64,000 nt of DNA from Paenibacillus sp. MMS18-CY102 (GCF_009789195.1 NZ_WSTC01000010.1:1-64000), one strand, 5' to 3'. Positions 1 through 7,981 are shown, numbered from the stretch's first letter. Made by a program: numbers and translations. The notes: generated by a model from the letters alone, not told the origin.

Positions 1-100
1 AAGCATCAGAGGTGCAAGCACCTCATCAACTCCGCTCGACTTGCATGTATTAGGCACGCCGCCAGCGTTCGTCCTGAGCCAGGATCAAACTCTCCATAAA
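1..100 (-). rRNA. 16S ribosomal RNA, 5' end (partial)
   Basis: The complement of 74-93 is the universal 16S 5' motif (AGAGTTTGATCCTGGCTCAG), followed by the conserved helix sequence and variable region V1. The gene reads leftward and is cut by the window edge, so only about the first 100 nucleotides are present. The mature 5' end is placed near base 100 by analogy with Bacillus 16S (TTTATGGAGAG). It is the first gene of an rRNA operon whose leader and promoters lie at 101-372. Confidence 0.97.
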
Positions 101-191
101 AGAAGTTTTCAACGCGAGTTGAAAATCTTCAACTTTAGAGCATTTGTAGCTCATTTTGAAACATTTATTCTGACAGTTTCGCTCGTTGTTC

Positions 192-206
192 AGTTTTCAA
201 AGAACA
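192..206 (-). promoter_or_regulatory. boxA-like antitermination element in the rRNA leader
   Basis: The minus strand reads TGTTCTTTGAAAACT, the boxA-type sequence found in leaders of Firmicute rRNA operons, where Nus factors load for antitermination. It lies about 90 bases upstream of the 16S 5' end and downstream of promoter P2. A short self-complementary stretch at 107-128 (TTTTCAA/TTGAAAA) lies closer to 16S and may take part in processing. The rest of the 101-452 gap is leader and promoter; no gene is seen in it. Confidence 0.7.
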
Positions 207-224
207 ATTTCGACAACGTTTTAC

Positions 225-253
225 ATCTTATCACATGATGTTCAGTTGGTCAA
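225..253 (-). promoter_or_regulatory. rRNA operon promoter P2 (sigma-A type)
   Basis: On the minus strand TTGACC (248-253) and TAAGAT (225-230) are separated by exactly 17 bases, a near-consensus sigma-A promoter pointing at the 16S gene. With P1 upstream it forms the tandem-promoter arrangement usual for rRNA operons. Confidence 0.8.
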
Positions 254-342
254 GCATTTATTTTTGATCATTATTTCAGTATGTATACTGTATTGATCAA
301 TTATATCTTGCTTGCCGGCGTCGTTCTCTCGACCGGAATTAG

Positions 343-372
343 AATATACCATAGACCGTTAATGCTGTGCAA
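343..372 (-). promoter_or_regulatory. rRNA operon promoter P1 (sigma-A type)
   Basis: On the minus strand TTGCAC (367-372) and TATATT (343-348) are separated by 18 bases. It lies about 120 bases upstream of P2 and points the same way. The match is a little weaker than P2. Confidence 0.65.
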
Positions 373-452
373 GCGTTTTTTGAAATATTTTTGGATCCGT
401 CGGGACAAACGGGCCGCAAACATCCATTAGAAGCAGCCCGCATACACGATTT

Positions 453-674
453 TCAGCGATAGTTCCGTATATTCAGCACATATCGAGATAGTTCTTTTGG
501 CGATGCGATCCGAGCAAACATGCGAAAAATAACCTTGTACCGTTTCGCTATTGCCTGCTTAATGTCTTCATCCAATCTCGAGTCATGGAGATCAAGCATC
601 ATTTCATCCAATTCTTTTCGGAGGACGTAATCAAATTCTTTGCATTCTTTTTCGTTGAACAAGATCCCGAGCAT
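453..674 (-). CDS. small conserved-looking protein of unknown function
   Basis: No family was recognised. The predicted product is a 73-residue, charged, probably helical cytosolic protein (LFNEKECKEFDYVLRKELDE near the start) with no signal peptide, membrane segment or cysteine pair. Two starts are possible. ATG at 704 would give 83 residues but has only a weak upstream GAAGG. ATG at 674 has AAGGAGG (687-693) upstream, though at a long spacing of 12. The second is used here. The gene lies between the spoIIM terminator and the rRNA promoters and reads toward the rRNA operon. That it is a real gene is inferred from codon-like composition, the SD sequence and its fit to the gap. Confidence 0.55.
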   Translation of the reverse strand: MLGILFNEKECKEFDYVLRKELDEMMLDLHDSRLDEDIKQAIAKRYKVIFRMFARIASPKELSRYVLNIRNYR

Positions 675-723
675 AACCGTTGCCGGCCTCCTTAAAGTGA
701 TCATCTAATCGATACCTTCAACA

Positions 724-761
724 AAAGCGGCGTCCCGCGCTAATGCGTTGGACGCCGCTTT
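724..761 (-). terminator. Rho-independent terminator of spoIIM
   Basis: A 12-bp perfect stem (AAAGCGGCGTCC / GGACGCCGCTTT) with a 14-base loop, followed on the minus strand by TTGTT. It lies 30 bases past the spoIIM stop codon. Confidence 0.85.
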
Positions 762-790
762 ATTGTTATGCTCAAATAATGGAAATTTTA

Positions 791-1393
791 TTACTTTCCT
801 AACAGCCAAACTGTTACCGTGCTCTCGATGACCAGCAACACAATCCCTATTAGGACAGGAACCGTACATAACAGGTACTTTTGCGTTTCTTTTGCTAACC
901 CGCCAGAACGCTTGAATGCAGATCCAATCCATCGAAACGTAAACGAACCCGATTTTAATCCATACGCTGCTGTTATGATCAACACGGGAATTTCTATAAT
1001 TCCATGTGGCAATAATCCTTTGAAAATAAGATCAAACAAGGCGCCGCTTCCCGCTTGCTCACTTACGTTGTAACACAAATAGCCGATGATCATGCCATTA
1101 ACAATCAGAAAGAACAAAGGAAAGATGCCGAAGAAAAAACCTAAGTATATAACCGCGGCGAATTTAATTGCATTGTTAAAAAAAATAACAACCAAAGCAA
1201 ATAGTGTCGGATTGCTCGATGTATTAACCTTTTCAGCAACTTGCCGGATGGACTCAAGTTGGCTATTCATAAAATCATTTAATCCCGGGCTAGTTGTACC
1301 CGCTACAATGCCAGCCAAAAATAAAACGGCACTTAAAATAAAATAGGAGTTCATTGCCCGAAGGTGCTGGGCAAATGCAAGGCGACGAAGCAT
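791..1393 (-). CDS. spoIIM: stage II sporulation protein M
   Basis: SpoIIM is an integral membrane protein of the SpoIID-SpoIIM-SpoIIP complex. In the mother cell it drives septal peptidoglycan hydrolysis and engulfment of the forespore; in B. subtilis it depends on sigma-E. The product is 200 residues with about five hydrophobic segments and family-typical stretches (FFNNAIKFAAVIYLGFFFGI; LLPHGIIEIP with its conserved PHGIxE core). The longest frame begins at 1441, but ATG at 1393 is preferred: it follows AAAGGATG at good spacing and gives the usual MLRRLAF-like N terminus. It is divergent from pdaB across a 105-base spacer and ends in a strong terminator. Confidence 0.93.
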   Translation of the reverse strand: MLRRLAFAQHLRAMNSYFILSAVLFLAGIVAGTTSPGLNDFMNSQLESIRQVAEKVNTSSNPTLFALVVIFFNNAIKFAAVIYLGFFFGIFPLFFLIVNGMIIGYLCYNVSEQAGSGALFDLIFKGLLPHGIIEIPVLIITAAYGLKSGSFTFRWIGSAFKRSGGLAKETQKYLLCTVPVLIGIVLLVIESTVTVWLLGK

Positions 1394-1431
1394 GCAATAA
1401 CATCCTTTCTGTATCGTTATGGAGGTAGTGG

Positions 1432-1459
1432 GCATATCCACCGTGTACGAGCATAGATT
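1432..1459 (+). promoter_or_regulatory. candidate sigma-E/sigma-G type promoter for pdaB
   Basis: GCATAT (1432-1437) and CATAGATT (1452-1459) are 14 bases apart. This resembles the -35 and -10 boxes of sporulation sigma factors E and G, about 40 bases upstream of pdaB, a known sporulation gene. It is a pattern match only. Confidence 0.4.
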
Positions 1460-1498
1460 GTACTAGAACAAGCCTAAACGAGAGGAGCGCCTTTCTAT

Positions 1499-2311
1499 AT
1501 GAACATGTTTTATGTATTTAACGGAAGAAAACTAAAACGGATGCTGTTCCTTGCGATTGCAGTTGTTTTCTCTGGGGGGATTATTTATGCGGAACGCGAT
1601 AACATTACCGTGTTTGCTCCACAACAGCCTGCAGCTATCTACAGTATTCCTACAGAGAAAAAGGTAATCGCCCTTACATTCGACATCAGTTGGGGAGACA
1701 AGCGGGCGGAACCGATTTTAGACATTTTGAAAGAAAAGAACATCAAAAATGTAACCTTCTTCATCTCCTCGATGTGGAGCCAGTCCCATCCTGAGATCGT
1801 CAAAAAAATCGTAGATGCCGGCTATGAAATCGGAAGCCATGGCCATAAACATGATGATTACAGTACGCTCAGCGATGAGGAAATTCGTACGCAAATCCGA
1901 ATGGCTGATAACATCATTTCGGGATTAACAGGCAAATCTCCAAGTTTGATACGGCTGCCTAATGGGGATTTTGACAAGCGGGTCCTTCGAATTGCCGAAG
2001 AATTGAACTACAAAGTAATCCAATGGGATACGGATTCGCGGGATTGGCTGAACATCGGAACGAGCAATATTATCGACCGTGTCGTGTCGCGTGCCCATCC
2101 TGGGGATATCGTTCTTATGCATGCCAGTGATTCCAGCAAGCAGACACATGAAGCATTGCCTGCGATTATCGATCAATTAAAAGCGAAAGGCTATGAGTTC
2201 GTAACAGTGTCCCAAATGATCGGGCAGACGGAAATCCAAGGAAAAACGGTTAATACCGATACCTTGTCAGATCCCTCTGCCCGGATGGAAGCTGCTGCAT
2301 TTGGCCTTTAG
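1499..2311 (+). CDS. pdaB: polysaccharide deacetylase family sporulation protein PdaB
   Basis: A carbohydrate esterase family 4 (NodB-fold) protein needed in B. subtilis to maintain spores after the late stages of sporulation. The 270-residue product has an N-terminal signal-anchor (residues about 11-31), then the NodB domain. Visible motifs are TFDISWGD, in which the second metal-binding Asp of TFDDG is replaced as is typical of PdaB; SHGHKHDDY with the metal-binding His pair; RLPNGDFD; and a late LMHAS. It is therefore probably exported and acts on cortex or cell-wall glycan; the exact substrate is not established. An SD (GAGAGGAG) precedes ATG 1499. It is convergent with kbaA, only six bases away, matching the B. 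subtilis order. Confidence 0.93.
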   Translation: MNMFYVFNGRKLKRMLFLAIAVVFSGGIIYAERDNITVFAPQQPAAIYSIPTEKKVIALTFDISWGDKRAEPILDILKEKNIKNVTFFISSMWSQSHPEIVKKIVDAGYEIGSHGHKHDDYSTLSDEEIRTQIRMADNIISGLTGKSPSLIRLPNGDFDKRVLRIAEELNYKVIQWDTDSRDWLNIGTSNIIDRVVSRAHPGDIVLMHASDSSKQTHEALPAIIDQLKAKGYEFVTVSQMIGQTEIQGKTVNTDTLSDPSARMEAAAFGL

Positions 2312-2317
2312 TTAGAA

Positions 2318-2962
2318 CTAAGAAGCTGAATTAGCCGATTTCGTGATTGTCGCGGAGTCGGCTTCTTGCTTGGTTGTCCCAACGAGTCGATGCAGAAGCA
2401 ATATTTGATAAGCATTGCAAATGAATAATGGTGTGATCATAAAGAGGACAGAAACGGCATTCGTATCTTCCCCATTAATGCTTGGCCAAGCTTCTAGTAC
2501 CGTAACGACGAACATTAAAAATATTGTCGATACAAAAGCGCTTTTATTCGTTTGCTTCACCTTAATGTACGCAACGATAAGTGATCCAATCAGAAGCGCA
2601 AGCGGCAACACCCAGTACAGCCAATCGCTTAGCTTCTCACGTTCTCCATACAGCATATAACCGAGCGCGAATACCGCGAAAGCCGATGAATACCCTTGCA
2701 AAGTCGTCCATAAAAACTTGCGGCGGAATATGCTAAGGGCGATATAACTCGCTGTCAAATAAGCGAAAAATCCTAATTGGCTAAATACGCCTATCATAAA
2801 TCCACTGACCGCCATGTTAAAAACATTATATCCGATTTCATCCGCTTTCAAAAAACCAAACGATTGATCCGTCAATTGAAGCACTAGCCCCAGCAGCGTA
2901 CAAACGACAGCGCCTAAGGCCATACAGCTCCAAAATAGGAAAAACAATTTCTTTAAGTTCAT
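2318..2962 (-). CDS. kbaA: KinB-signalling pathway activation protein
   Basis: KbaA is a polytopic membrane protein required for full activity of the sporulation kinase KinB, which feeds the Spo0A phosphorelay. The 214-residue sequence has about six hydrophobic segments (residues about 8-28, 48-70, 72-92, 112-132, 140-156, 165-185) and ends in a polar tail. Identification rests on this profile and on position between pdaB and gerD, where kbaA sits in B. subtilis. The SD is GGGAG ahead of ATG 2962. An imperfect inverted repeat over its 3' end (about 2319-2366) is GC-rich but lacks a T-run. Confidence 0.85.
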   Translation of the reverse strand: MNLKKLFFLFWSCMALGAVVCTLLGLVLQLTDQSFGFLKADEIGYNVFNMAVSGFMIGVFSQLGFFAYLTASYIALSIFRRKFLWTTLQGYSSAFAVFALGYMLYGEREKLSDWLYWVLPLALLIGSLIVAYIKVKQTNKSAFVSTIFLMFVVTVLEAWPSINGEDTNAVSVLFMITPLFICNAYQILLLHRLVGTTKQEADSATITKSANSAS

Positions 2963-3054
2963 GCTACTCCCTACCTCCGCATCATCTCGAAGTTCCCCTC
3001 GATAACCTACCCTTCATTTTACCATGTCCGCAACAAAAAGCTAATCCTATCCCA

Positions 3055-3083
3055 TGATAATCGCGTGAACTTTGCGCATACTA
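3055..3083 (+). promoter_or_regulatory. candidate sigma-G promoter of gerD
   Basis: TGATAA (3055-3060), a 16-base spacer, then CATACTA (3077-3083), an exact match to the sigma-G -10 consensus. It lies 80 bases upstream of gerD, which is forespore-specific and sigma-G dependent in B. subtilis. The -35 is only approximate. Confidence 0.6.
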
Positions 3084-3162
3084 ATTGCATGAAACAGTGT
3101 AAGCTTACTTATCGGCTATTATGGCTGTATATAGCTTGTACTAAGGAAGGAGACGGCGGATC

Positions 3163-3861
3163 ATGGTTATCCGATGGCGATTGTGGATAATGGTAACGAG
3201 CGTCTCGCTGCTGCTGACGGCTTGTGGCGCAGAGCCCTCCTCTCAGAGCGAGCCCATTAGTTACAAAGACATGAAATCAATGGTTATCGATATTCTTAAG
3301 ACAGAAGATGCGCAAAAAGCATTACAGGAATCGGCAAGCGCACAGTCCGGCAATAGCGGATTTAGCTCGAAGCTGCTTTCTGTTCAAGACCAAGAGCAGG
3401 TTCGAATGGCGGTCAAAGAGGTTCTGGTATCCCCGGAATATGATAAAGTCATTAATAAACTCATGACTGACCCTCGTTTTGCGGGAGAATTCGCCAAGAC
3501 CGTTAATGCACAAAATAAGCAAATTCATAAGGACTTGCTGAAGGACCCTACCTACCAAAAGGATCTTATTCAAGTGCTGAAAACGCCTGAAATGGATAAA
3601 ATGATCCTTGAAGTGCTTCAGAGCTCGCAATACCGGAAACAAGTGATGTCGCTCATGCAGGATTCCATGCAGAACCCATTGTTCCGTCTAGAATTGCTTG
3701 AGTTGCTTAAAAAGGCGGTTCAAGAAGAGCTTAAGCCTAAGCCTGATGAACCGGTCGATAAGAAGAAAGACGAAGGCAGTGAAGAAAGCGAAAGTGGCGG
3801 GGATTCCTCCAAAGATTCCGAATCCGGCGGGGAAGGCGACAGCGGGGATTCCTCGGTTTAG
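3163..3861 (+). CDS. gerD: spore germination lipoprotein GerD
   Basis: GerD is the inner-spore-membrane lipoprotein that clusters nutrient germinant receptors into the germinosome. The 232-residue product has a type II signal with lipobox LLTAC (lipidated Cys21). A helical region of about 150 residues rich in Gln, Lys and Asp (DPTYQKDLIQVLKTPEMDKM style repeats) matches the rope-like helical core of the family. It ends in a low-complexity Glu/Ser/Gly/Asp tail from about residue 195. The SD GGAAGGAG precedes ATG 3163. It is transcribed alone, divergent from kbaA, and ends at a bidirectional terminator shared with salA. Confidence 0.92.
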   Translation: MVIRWRLWIMVTSVSLLLTACGAEPSSQSEPISYKDMKSMVIDILKTEDAQKALQESASAQSGNSGFSSKLLSVQDQEQVRMAVKEVLVSPEYDKVINKLMTDPRFAGEFAKTVNAQNKQIHKDLLKDPTYQKDLIQVLKTPEMDKMILEVLQSSQYRKQVMSLMQDSMQNPLFRLELLELLKKAVQEELKPKPDEPVDKKKDEGSEESESGGDSSKDSESGGEGDSGDSSV

Positions 3862-3880
3862 CCTTAGTTGATGAGAAATT

Positions 3881-3932
3881 AAAAATGACCTATGTACACG
3901 ATACGAAAGTATCATGCCCATGGGTCATTTTT
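3881..3932. terminator. bidirectional terminator between gerD and salA
   Basis: A 14-bp stem (AAAAATGACC.. / ..GGTCATTTTT, one G-T pair) encloses an inner hairpin GATAC-GAAA-GTATC with a GNRA tetraloop (3900-3913). T-runs leave the stem on both strands, so it can end both gerD and salA. Confidence 0.9.
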
Positions 3933-3933
3933 G

Positions 3934-4995
3934 TTAGATTTTTTCCATCACACGTTGTGCAAGGGAAGCATATAGTTGGCCGATCTCGCTGTCAGCTTTG
4001 TACACCGACGGCGAAAAATCTGGCTCAGATGGGTGATTGTCTGGTTGTCCCAATGGAATCTGGGCCATGAGCTCCGCGTTTAGCTGTTCAGCTAATCGTG
4101 CACCGCCCCCACGCCCGAACACGTATTCTTTCTCGCCCGTTTGGGTGCTGACGTAATAAGACATATTCTCGACAACCCCTACGATCGCATGCTCGGTTTT
4201 GATCGCCATTGCACCTGCACGGGCTGCTACGAAGGCTGCGGTCGCATGCGGCGTGGTCACGATAATTTCTTGGCTTTGCGGGATGATTTGATGAACATCC
4301 AATGCAATGTCTCCCGTGCCTGGAGGAAGATCAAGCAACATATAGTCGAGTTGTCCCCATTCGATCTCAGCGAAGAAATTGCGAAGCATTTTGCCAAGCA
4401 TTGGCCCGCGCCATACGACTGGGCTATTGTCCTCTACAAAAAAGCCCATCGACATCACTTTCACGCCAAAACGCTCGATTGGAATGATACGCTCCCCTTC
4501 AACCTGAGGGCGTTCTTCGATCCCCATCATATCTGGAACGCTAAATCCATAGATATCAGCGTCGATCAGCCCTACACGCTTGCCTGCGCGAGCTAATGCA
4601 ACCGCTAGGTTAACGGTAACTGTCGATTTGCCAACGCCGCCCTTGCCACTTGCGATAGCAACGAATTTCGTGCCGCTCTCAGGCGATAAGAGAGGTGTCG
4701 GATCCAAGAGGCCGCCATGGCCTTTAACCGGTGTCTCCTGCTTATCTGCCGGGCTAGGAGCCACTTCATTCAGTGGACGGAAACGGCAGTGTACGCTCGA
4801 TGCGCCTGCACGGATAAGTGCCTCGCGAAGCGCTTGTTCCAGCTCAGATGACCGTTCTCCCGCCTCCGCGAGTACGGTCATCGATACTTGCCCTTCTTTT
4901 ACTACAACGTCCCGAAATTGTGCTGCTGCGCCTTCAAAACCTGCCTCATCCGCTGTTATGCGAATCAGGTCAATCACTTGTTCACGAGTTACCAT
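3934..4995 (-). CDS. salA: Mrp/NBP35-family P-loop ATPase SalA
   Basis: SalA/Mrp proteins are cytosolic MinD-like ATPases. In B. subtilis SalA acts as an indirect regulator of scoC and exoprotease expression, while relatives carry Fe-S clusters. The 353-residue product has an N-terminal MIP18/DUF59 domain (about 1-75) and a deviant Walker A motif at about residues 112-122 (SGKGGVGKST). The paired cysteines (CxxC) used by Fe-S-carrying Mrp proteins are absent: ENMSYY is followed by VSTQTGEKE, as in B. subtilis SalA. This favours the SalA role over Fe-S assembly. Position between gerD and cwlD matches B. subtilis. AGGTGG lies 10 bases before ATG 4995. Confidence 0.88.
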   Translation of the reverse strand: MVTREQVIDLIRITADEAGFEGAAAQFRDVVVKEGQVSMTVLAEAGERSSELEQALREALIRAGASSVHCRFRPLNEVAPSPADKQETPVKGHGGLLDPTPLLSPESGTKFVAIASGKGGVGKSTVTVNLAVALARAGKRVGLIDADIYGFSVPDMMGIEERPQVEGERIIPIERFGVKVMSMGFFVEDNSPVVWRGPMLGKMLRNFFAEIEWGQLDYMLLDLPPGTGDIALDVHQIIPQSQEIIVTTPHATAAFVAARAGAMAIKTEHAIVGVVENMSYYVSTQTGEKEYVFGRGGGARLAEQLNAELMAQIPLGQPDNHPSEPDFSPSVYKADSEIGQLYASLAQRVMEKI

Positions 4996-5065
4996 CGTTT
5001 CTCATTCCACCTTCGGCTAGATACGATTTATTAGATCGAATAGATCCGTTCATGCTTTAAAGGCT

Positions 5066-5074
5066 ATTATAGCA
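5066..5074 (-). promoter_or_regulatory. extended -10 promoter of salA
   Basis: The minus strand reads TGCTATAAT (TG at 5073-5074, TATAAT at 5066-5071), a consensus extended -10 element 70 bases upstream of the salA start. No good -35 is seen, as is usual for this class. Confidence 0.65.
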
Positions 5075-5112
5075 CAGTTAAGCATCGTCTTCGATTCGCC
5101 GATCCGGCCGGA

Positions 5113-5886
5113 TTACTTTGGTGCAATTGGCGCTCCTGGCTTTTCCCCTGCACTAAACCGCAGAATGCCTTGATAAATAGCTGCTGCGACCGAACGCTGG
5201 TAATTTCCATCCGCTAATCGGGAAGCTTCCTCAGGATTAGATAAGAACCCAACCTCTACTAGTGCCATCGGTATCTCTTTGAGTTGCTTCATCAGGTAAA
5301 CCTCATTCTTAATGACGGATGCTATTCGATTCGTATTCGTAAGATTACGGCGAATTTCATCTTGTATGAGCGCAGCAATAACGCTGTTGTTCATATTGTT
5401 CGGATAAAAGAAGGTTTGGGCGCCTGACCACTTTGGAGATGGAATGCTGTTCATATGAACGCTAATGACGAGATCGGCTTTGTTCTCTCGAATAAAGGCA
5501 ACACGCTTCACCAGATCCTCTGTTTTCCTTCTAGCCGTTACTTTCGTATCGGGAGAAGCTAGATCATAATCCCCTTCCCTCGTCATGACGACAAGTGCCC
5601 CAGCTTGCTGTAAATAATCACGTAAGTAAAGGGCTATCGCTAAATTGAGATCTTTCTCGATAGCTCCTTGCTTGCTGACGGCTCCCCCGTCGATTCCGCC
5701 ATGCCCTGCGTCAATGGCGATTGTTTTCCCGGACAACGGCAATGACCAAGTGGTAGAAGTCCGCGACACCGGGAAATCCTGTACAATGAGCACCACAGCT
5801 GCCAAAACGATCAACAAGCCAATTGCAATACGCATGGTCCCCTTATAATTTAGCCAGACTACAATTCGGTTGCGGTAACGCCGCAT
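5113..5886 (-). CDS. cwlD: germination-specific N-acetylmuramoyl-L-alanine amidase CwlD
   Basis: CwlD is a zinc amidase (Amidase_3) that strips stem peptides from cortex peptidoglycan, a step toward muramic-delta-lactam that lets germination lytic enzymes recognise the cortex. An N-terminal membrane anchor (about residues 18-36) is followed by the catalytic domain with IDAGHGGIDGG (zinc His), the metal Glu of AIEKDLNLAI, SVHMNS (second zinc His), and a late VEVGFLSN (catalytic Glu). ATG 5886 is chosen over the upstream in-frame start at 5907, because the upstream codons lie inside the hairpin of the sat terminator. GGGGTGG then serves as SD. The gene keeps its B. subtilis position beside salA. 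Confidence 0.92.
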   Translation of the reverse strand: MRRYRNRIVVWLNYKGTMRIAIGLLIVLAAVVLIVQDFPVSRTSTTWSLPLSGKTIAIDAGHGGIDGGAVSKQGAIEKDLNLAIALYLRDYLQQAGALVVMTREGDYDLASPDTKVTARRKTEDLVKRVAFIRENKADLVISVHMNSIPSPKWSGAQTFFYPNNMNNSVIAALIQDEIRRNLTNTNRIASVIKNEVYLMKQLKEIPMALVEVGFLSNPEEASRLADGNYQRSVAAAIYQGILRFSAGEKPGAPIAPK

Positions 5887-5888
5887 AA

Positions 5889-5971
5889 AAAAACCACCCC
5901 GTCCCACACGATTGGTAAGCGGGCTTTACGAGAAAGCCTGTACTTTACCATCCTTATGGGACGAGGCGGTT
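5889..5971 (-). terminator. terminator of cysH-sat overlapping the cwlD ribosome-binding site
   Basis: On the minus strand a 15-base arm (AACCGCCTCGTCCCA) pairs with TGGGACGGGGTGGTT with two G-T/mismatch positions and is followed by seven T's. Two more stems nest inside (GGTAA/TTACC; AAAGCC/GGCTTT). The T-run abuts the cwlD start codon, and the 3' arm contains the cwlD SD. Confidence 0.85.
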
Positions 5972-6026
5972 GAATATGTCATTACGACGTATTCGAAATG
6001 ATTTTAATACAAAAATGAAGTAGTAA

Positions 6027-7196
6027 TTAGCCGTTAACCGGCTCTACTGCCATGCCTTCGATCAAAATTTTCGCAACTTCTGGACGCGAGAATTCTGGCG
6101 GAGGGCAGATACCGTCGCGCAGAAGCGCGCGCACTTTCGTGCCGGAGAGCGTCAAATGGTCTTCTTTGCCGTGAGGGCAAGTTTTGCTGGAAGCCATGTT
6201 GCCGCACTTCGTGCAGAAGAAGCTATGCTCGAAGTAGAGCGGTTGAATGCCGAGCTCTTCAGCCGAGAACGAGCGAAGCAGGTCCTGCGCTTCATAGGTG
6301 CCGTAGTAGTCGCCTACACCAGCATGGTCACGGCCAACGATGAAGTGTGTGCAGCCATAGTTTTTGCGAACCATCGCATGGAAGATTGCCTCACGCGGGC
6401 CAGCATAACGCATAGCAGCCGGGAATACGCCGAGGAACGTACGATCCTGTGGATAGTAGTTCTCAAGAAGTGCGATGTAGCTCTTCATGCGAACGTTAGC
6501 AGGAACGTCATCCGACTTCGTCTCGCCAACAAGCGGGTTGAGGAAGAGGGCATCGACGATTTCCATTGCACTCTTTTGGATATATTCATGTGCACGATGC
6601 ACAGGATTGCGCGTTTGGAATCCAACAACCGTACGCCAGCCCTTCTCAGCGAAGATGCGGCGGGTTTCAGCTGGATCGAAGTAGAACTCATTAAATTTCT
6701 CTGGAACTGGACGGTTCAATACCGTAATTGGTCCGCCCACATAGGTCGAAGAACGTTCGAACAGCTTCGCAACACCTGGATGCTCAATATCATCCGTCTT
6801 AAATACGTTAACCGCTTCAACCTTCTGGTCAACGTTATAGATGCTTTCAACAGACAGTACTGCATACACAACGCCATCTTCGCCTACAAGCGCTACACGT
6901 TGGCCTGAAGCCAGCGCTGCAGCTTTTTCCGGCTCTACTGCCAGTGTAATTGGAATGCTCCATACCGTGCCATCAGCCAAGCGCATACGCTCAACTACAG
7001 AGCGATAGTCAGCTTCGTTCATGAAGCCCGTAAGTGGCGAGAACGCGCCTACACCAATAAGGTCAAGGTCAGAAATTGTCCAGTTGTTGATAACGAGTTG
7101 TGGCAAAGATTTTACTTCTTCCAGCAATGCTTCACGTTCAGCACCTGCGGCAATCCGGTTAACCAGTACGCCACCATGCGGCAAAATGTTACTCAT
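6027..7196 (-). CDS. sat: sulfate adenylyltransferase (ATP sulfurylase)
   Basis: Converts sulfate and ATP to adenylyl sulfate (APS) and pyrophosphate, the first step of assimilatory sulfate reduction in the cytosol. The 389-residue length matches single-domain bacterial/archaeal Sat. Visible active-site motifs are [11 protein letters not shown] (ATP-binding, HxxH) at about residues 194-204 and [12 protein letters not shown]. Four cysteines in FFCTKCGN and KTCPHG form the zinc-type site of this subfamily. It is the second gene of a two-gene operon, 35 bases after cysH, ending in the 5889-5971 terminator. The dissimilatory homologue is unlikely, because the partner is an assimilatory reductase. 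Confidence 0.95.
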   Translation of the reverse strand: MSNILPHGGVLVNRIAAGAEREALLEEVKSLPQLVINNWTISDLDLIGVGAFSPLTGFMNEADYRSVVERMRLADGTVWSIPITLAVEPEKAAALASGQRVALVGEDGVVYAVLSVESIYNVDQKVEAVNVFKTDDIEHPGVAKLFERSSTYVGGPITVLNRPVPEKFNEFYFDPAETRRIFAEKGWRTVVGFQTRNPVHRAHEYIQKSAMEIVDALFLNPLVGETKSDDVPANVRMKSYIALLENYYPQDRTFLGVFPAAMRYAGPREAIFHAMVRKNYGCTHFIVGRDHAGVGDYYGTYEAQDLLRSFSAEELGIQPLYFEHSFFCTKCGNMASSKTCPHGKEDHLTLSGTKVRALLRDGICPPPEFSRPEVAKILIEGMAVEPVNG

Positions 7197-7231
7197 CGTG
7201 CTTCGTTCCTCCTCTATTCGATAACGCTAGC

Positions 7232-7927
7232 TTATTTATGCAATCCGCACTCCGTTTTGTCGTTGCCCGACCAGCGTCCAGCGCGTGGATCTTCACCTGG
7301 CATAACTTGGCGTGTGCAATGTGTGCATCCGATCGACGGATAGTTATTGTCATGCAGCGGGTTATAAGGCACGTTATTCTCGCGAATATAGTTCCATACG
7401 TCCTCGTTCGTCCAGCTAGCAAGCGGATTGAACTTCATGAGGCCAAACTTGTAATCATACTCGACTTTTTTCGAGTTTGCACGCGTAGGTGCTTGGTCAC
7501 GGCGAATACCCGTAATCCAGCACTCGTATTGGCTCAAAATTTTAGTCAGCGGTTGAACCTTGCGGATGTTGCAGCATTGGTTCGGATCGCTCTTCCACAG
7601 CTCATCGCCGTGTTGCGCAGCTTGTTCTTCTGGCGTAATTTCTGGCTTTACTTGCACATAACGAATATTCGGATAACGCTCAGCCAATGCATCACGCGTT
7701 GCCAGCGTTTCAGCGAAGTGGAAGTCCGTATCCAAATAGAAAGTATCGATATTCGGATTAACTTTTTGAATCATATCGACGAGCACAACGTCCTCTGCAC
7801 CGAAGCTGCATGCAAACGTAATGTTCGGGAACGTCTCAATGGCATATTGGATGATGGCTTCTGGCGTCGCATCTTCGAGTTCGATAGCCTTCTGAGCCGC
7901 GAGCGCTTCTTTTTCTAACAAGTTCAT
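7232..7927 (-). CDS. cysH: APS-type adenylyl-sulfate reductase
   Basis: Reduces APS (the product of Sat) to sulfite with thioredoxin or glutathione. The 231-residue protein has a PP-loop-like CSFGAEDVVL, the sulfonucleotide loop TDFHFAET, and the [4Fe-4S] motif CC...CxxC (QCCNIRK and GCTHCTR), which separates APS reductases from cluster-less PAPS reductases. The catalytic cysteine is in the terminal ECGLH. ATG 7927 is used: GGAGG lies 8 bases before it, while the upstream in-frame ATG 7942 overlaps that SD. No cysC (APS kinase) is present, which agrees with direct APS reduction. Confidence 0.94.
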   Translation of the reverse strand: MNLLEKEALAAQKAIELEDATPEAIIQYAIETFPNITFACSFGAEDVVLVDMIQKVNPNIDTFYLDTDFHFAETLATRDALAERYPNIRYVQVKPEITPEEQAAQHGDELWKSDPNQCCNIRKVQPLTKILSQYECWITGIRRDQAPTRANSKKVEYDYKFGLMKFNPLASWTNEDVWNYIRENNVPYNPLHDNNYPSIGCTHCTRQVMPGEDPRAGRWSGNDKTECGLHK

Positions 7928-7945
7928 CGTCAAAACCTCCATACA

Positions 7946-7956
7946 GGAATAATTCC
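7946..7956. promoter_or_regulatory. perfect palindrome GGAATAATTCC in the cysH leader
   Basis: An 11-base perfect palindrome between the predicted start point and the cysH SD. Its half-site (GGAAT/ATTCC) recalls sites of the cysteine regulator CymR, but the arms are in the opposite order, so the regulator is not assigned. Confidence 0.4.
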
Positions 7957-7981
7957 AAGTAATATAATCTACATTAATTTG

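Noticed and set aside
2319-2366. Terminator between the convergent pdaB and kbaA genes
   Set aside because: The GC-rich inverted repeat lies within the kbaA coding end and neither strand shows a T-run, so termination is not supported.
3934-4995. Fe-S cluster carrier (Mrp/ApbC) role for salA
   Set aside because: The CxxC pair of the Fe-S carriers is absent, and the neighbourhood matches B. subtilis salA.
6156-6908. A 250-codon plus-strand open frame opposite sat
   Set aside because: It is the mirror of a well-conserved enzyme gene, has no SD or family features, and is a coding shadow.
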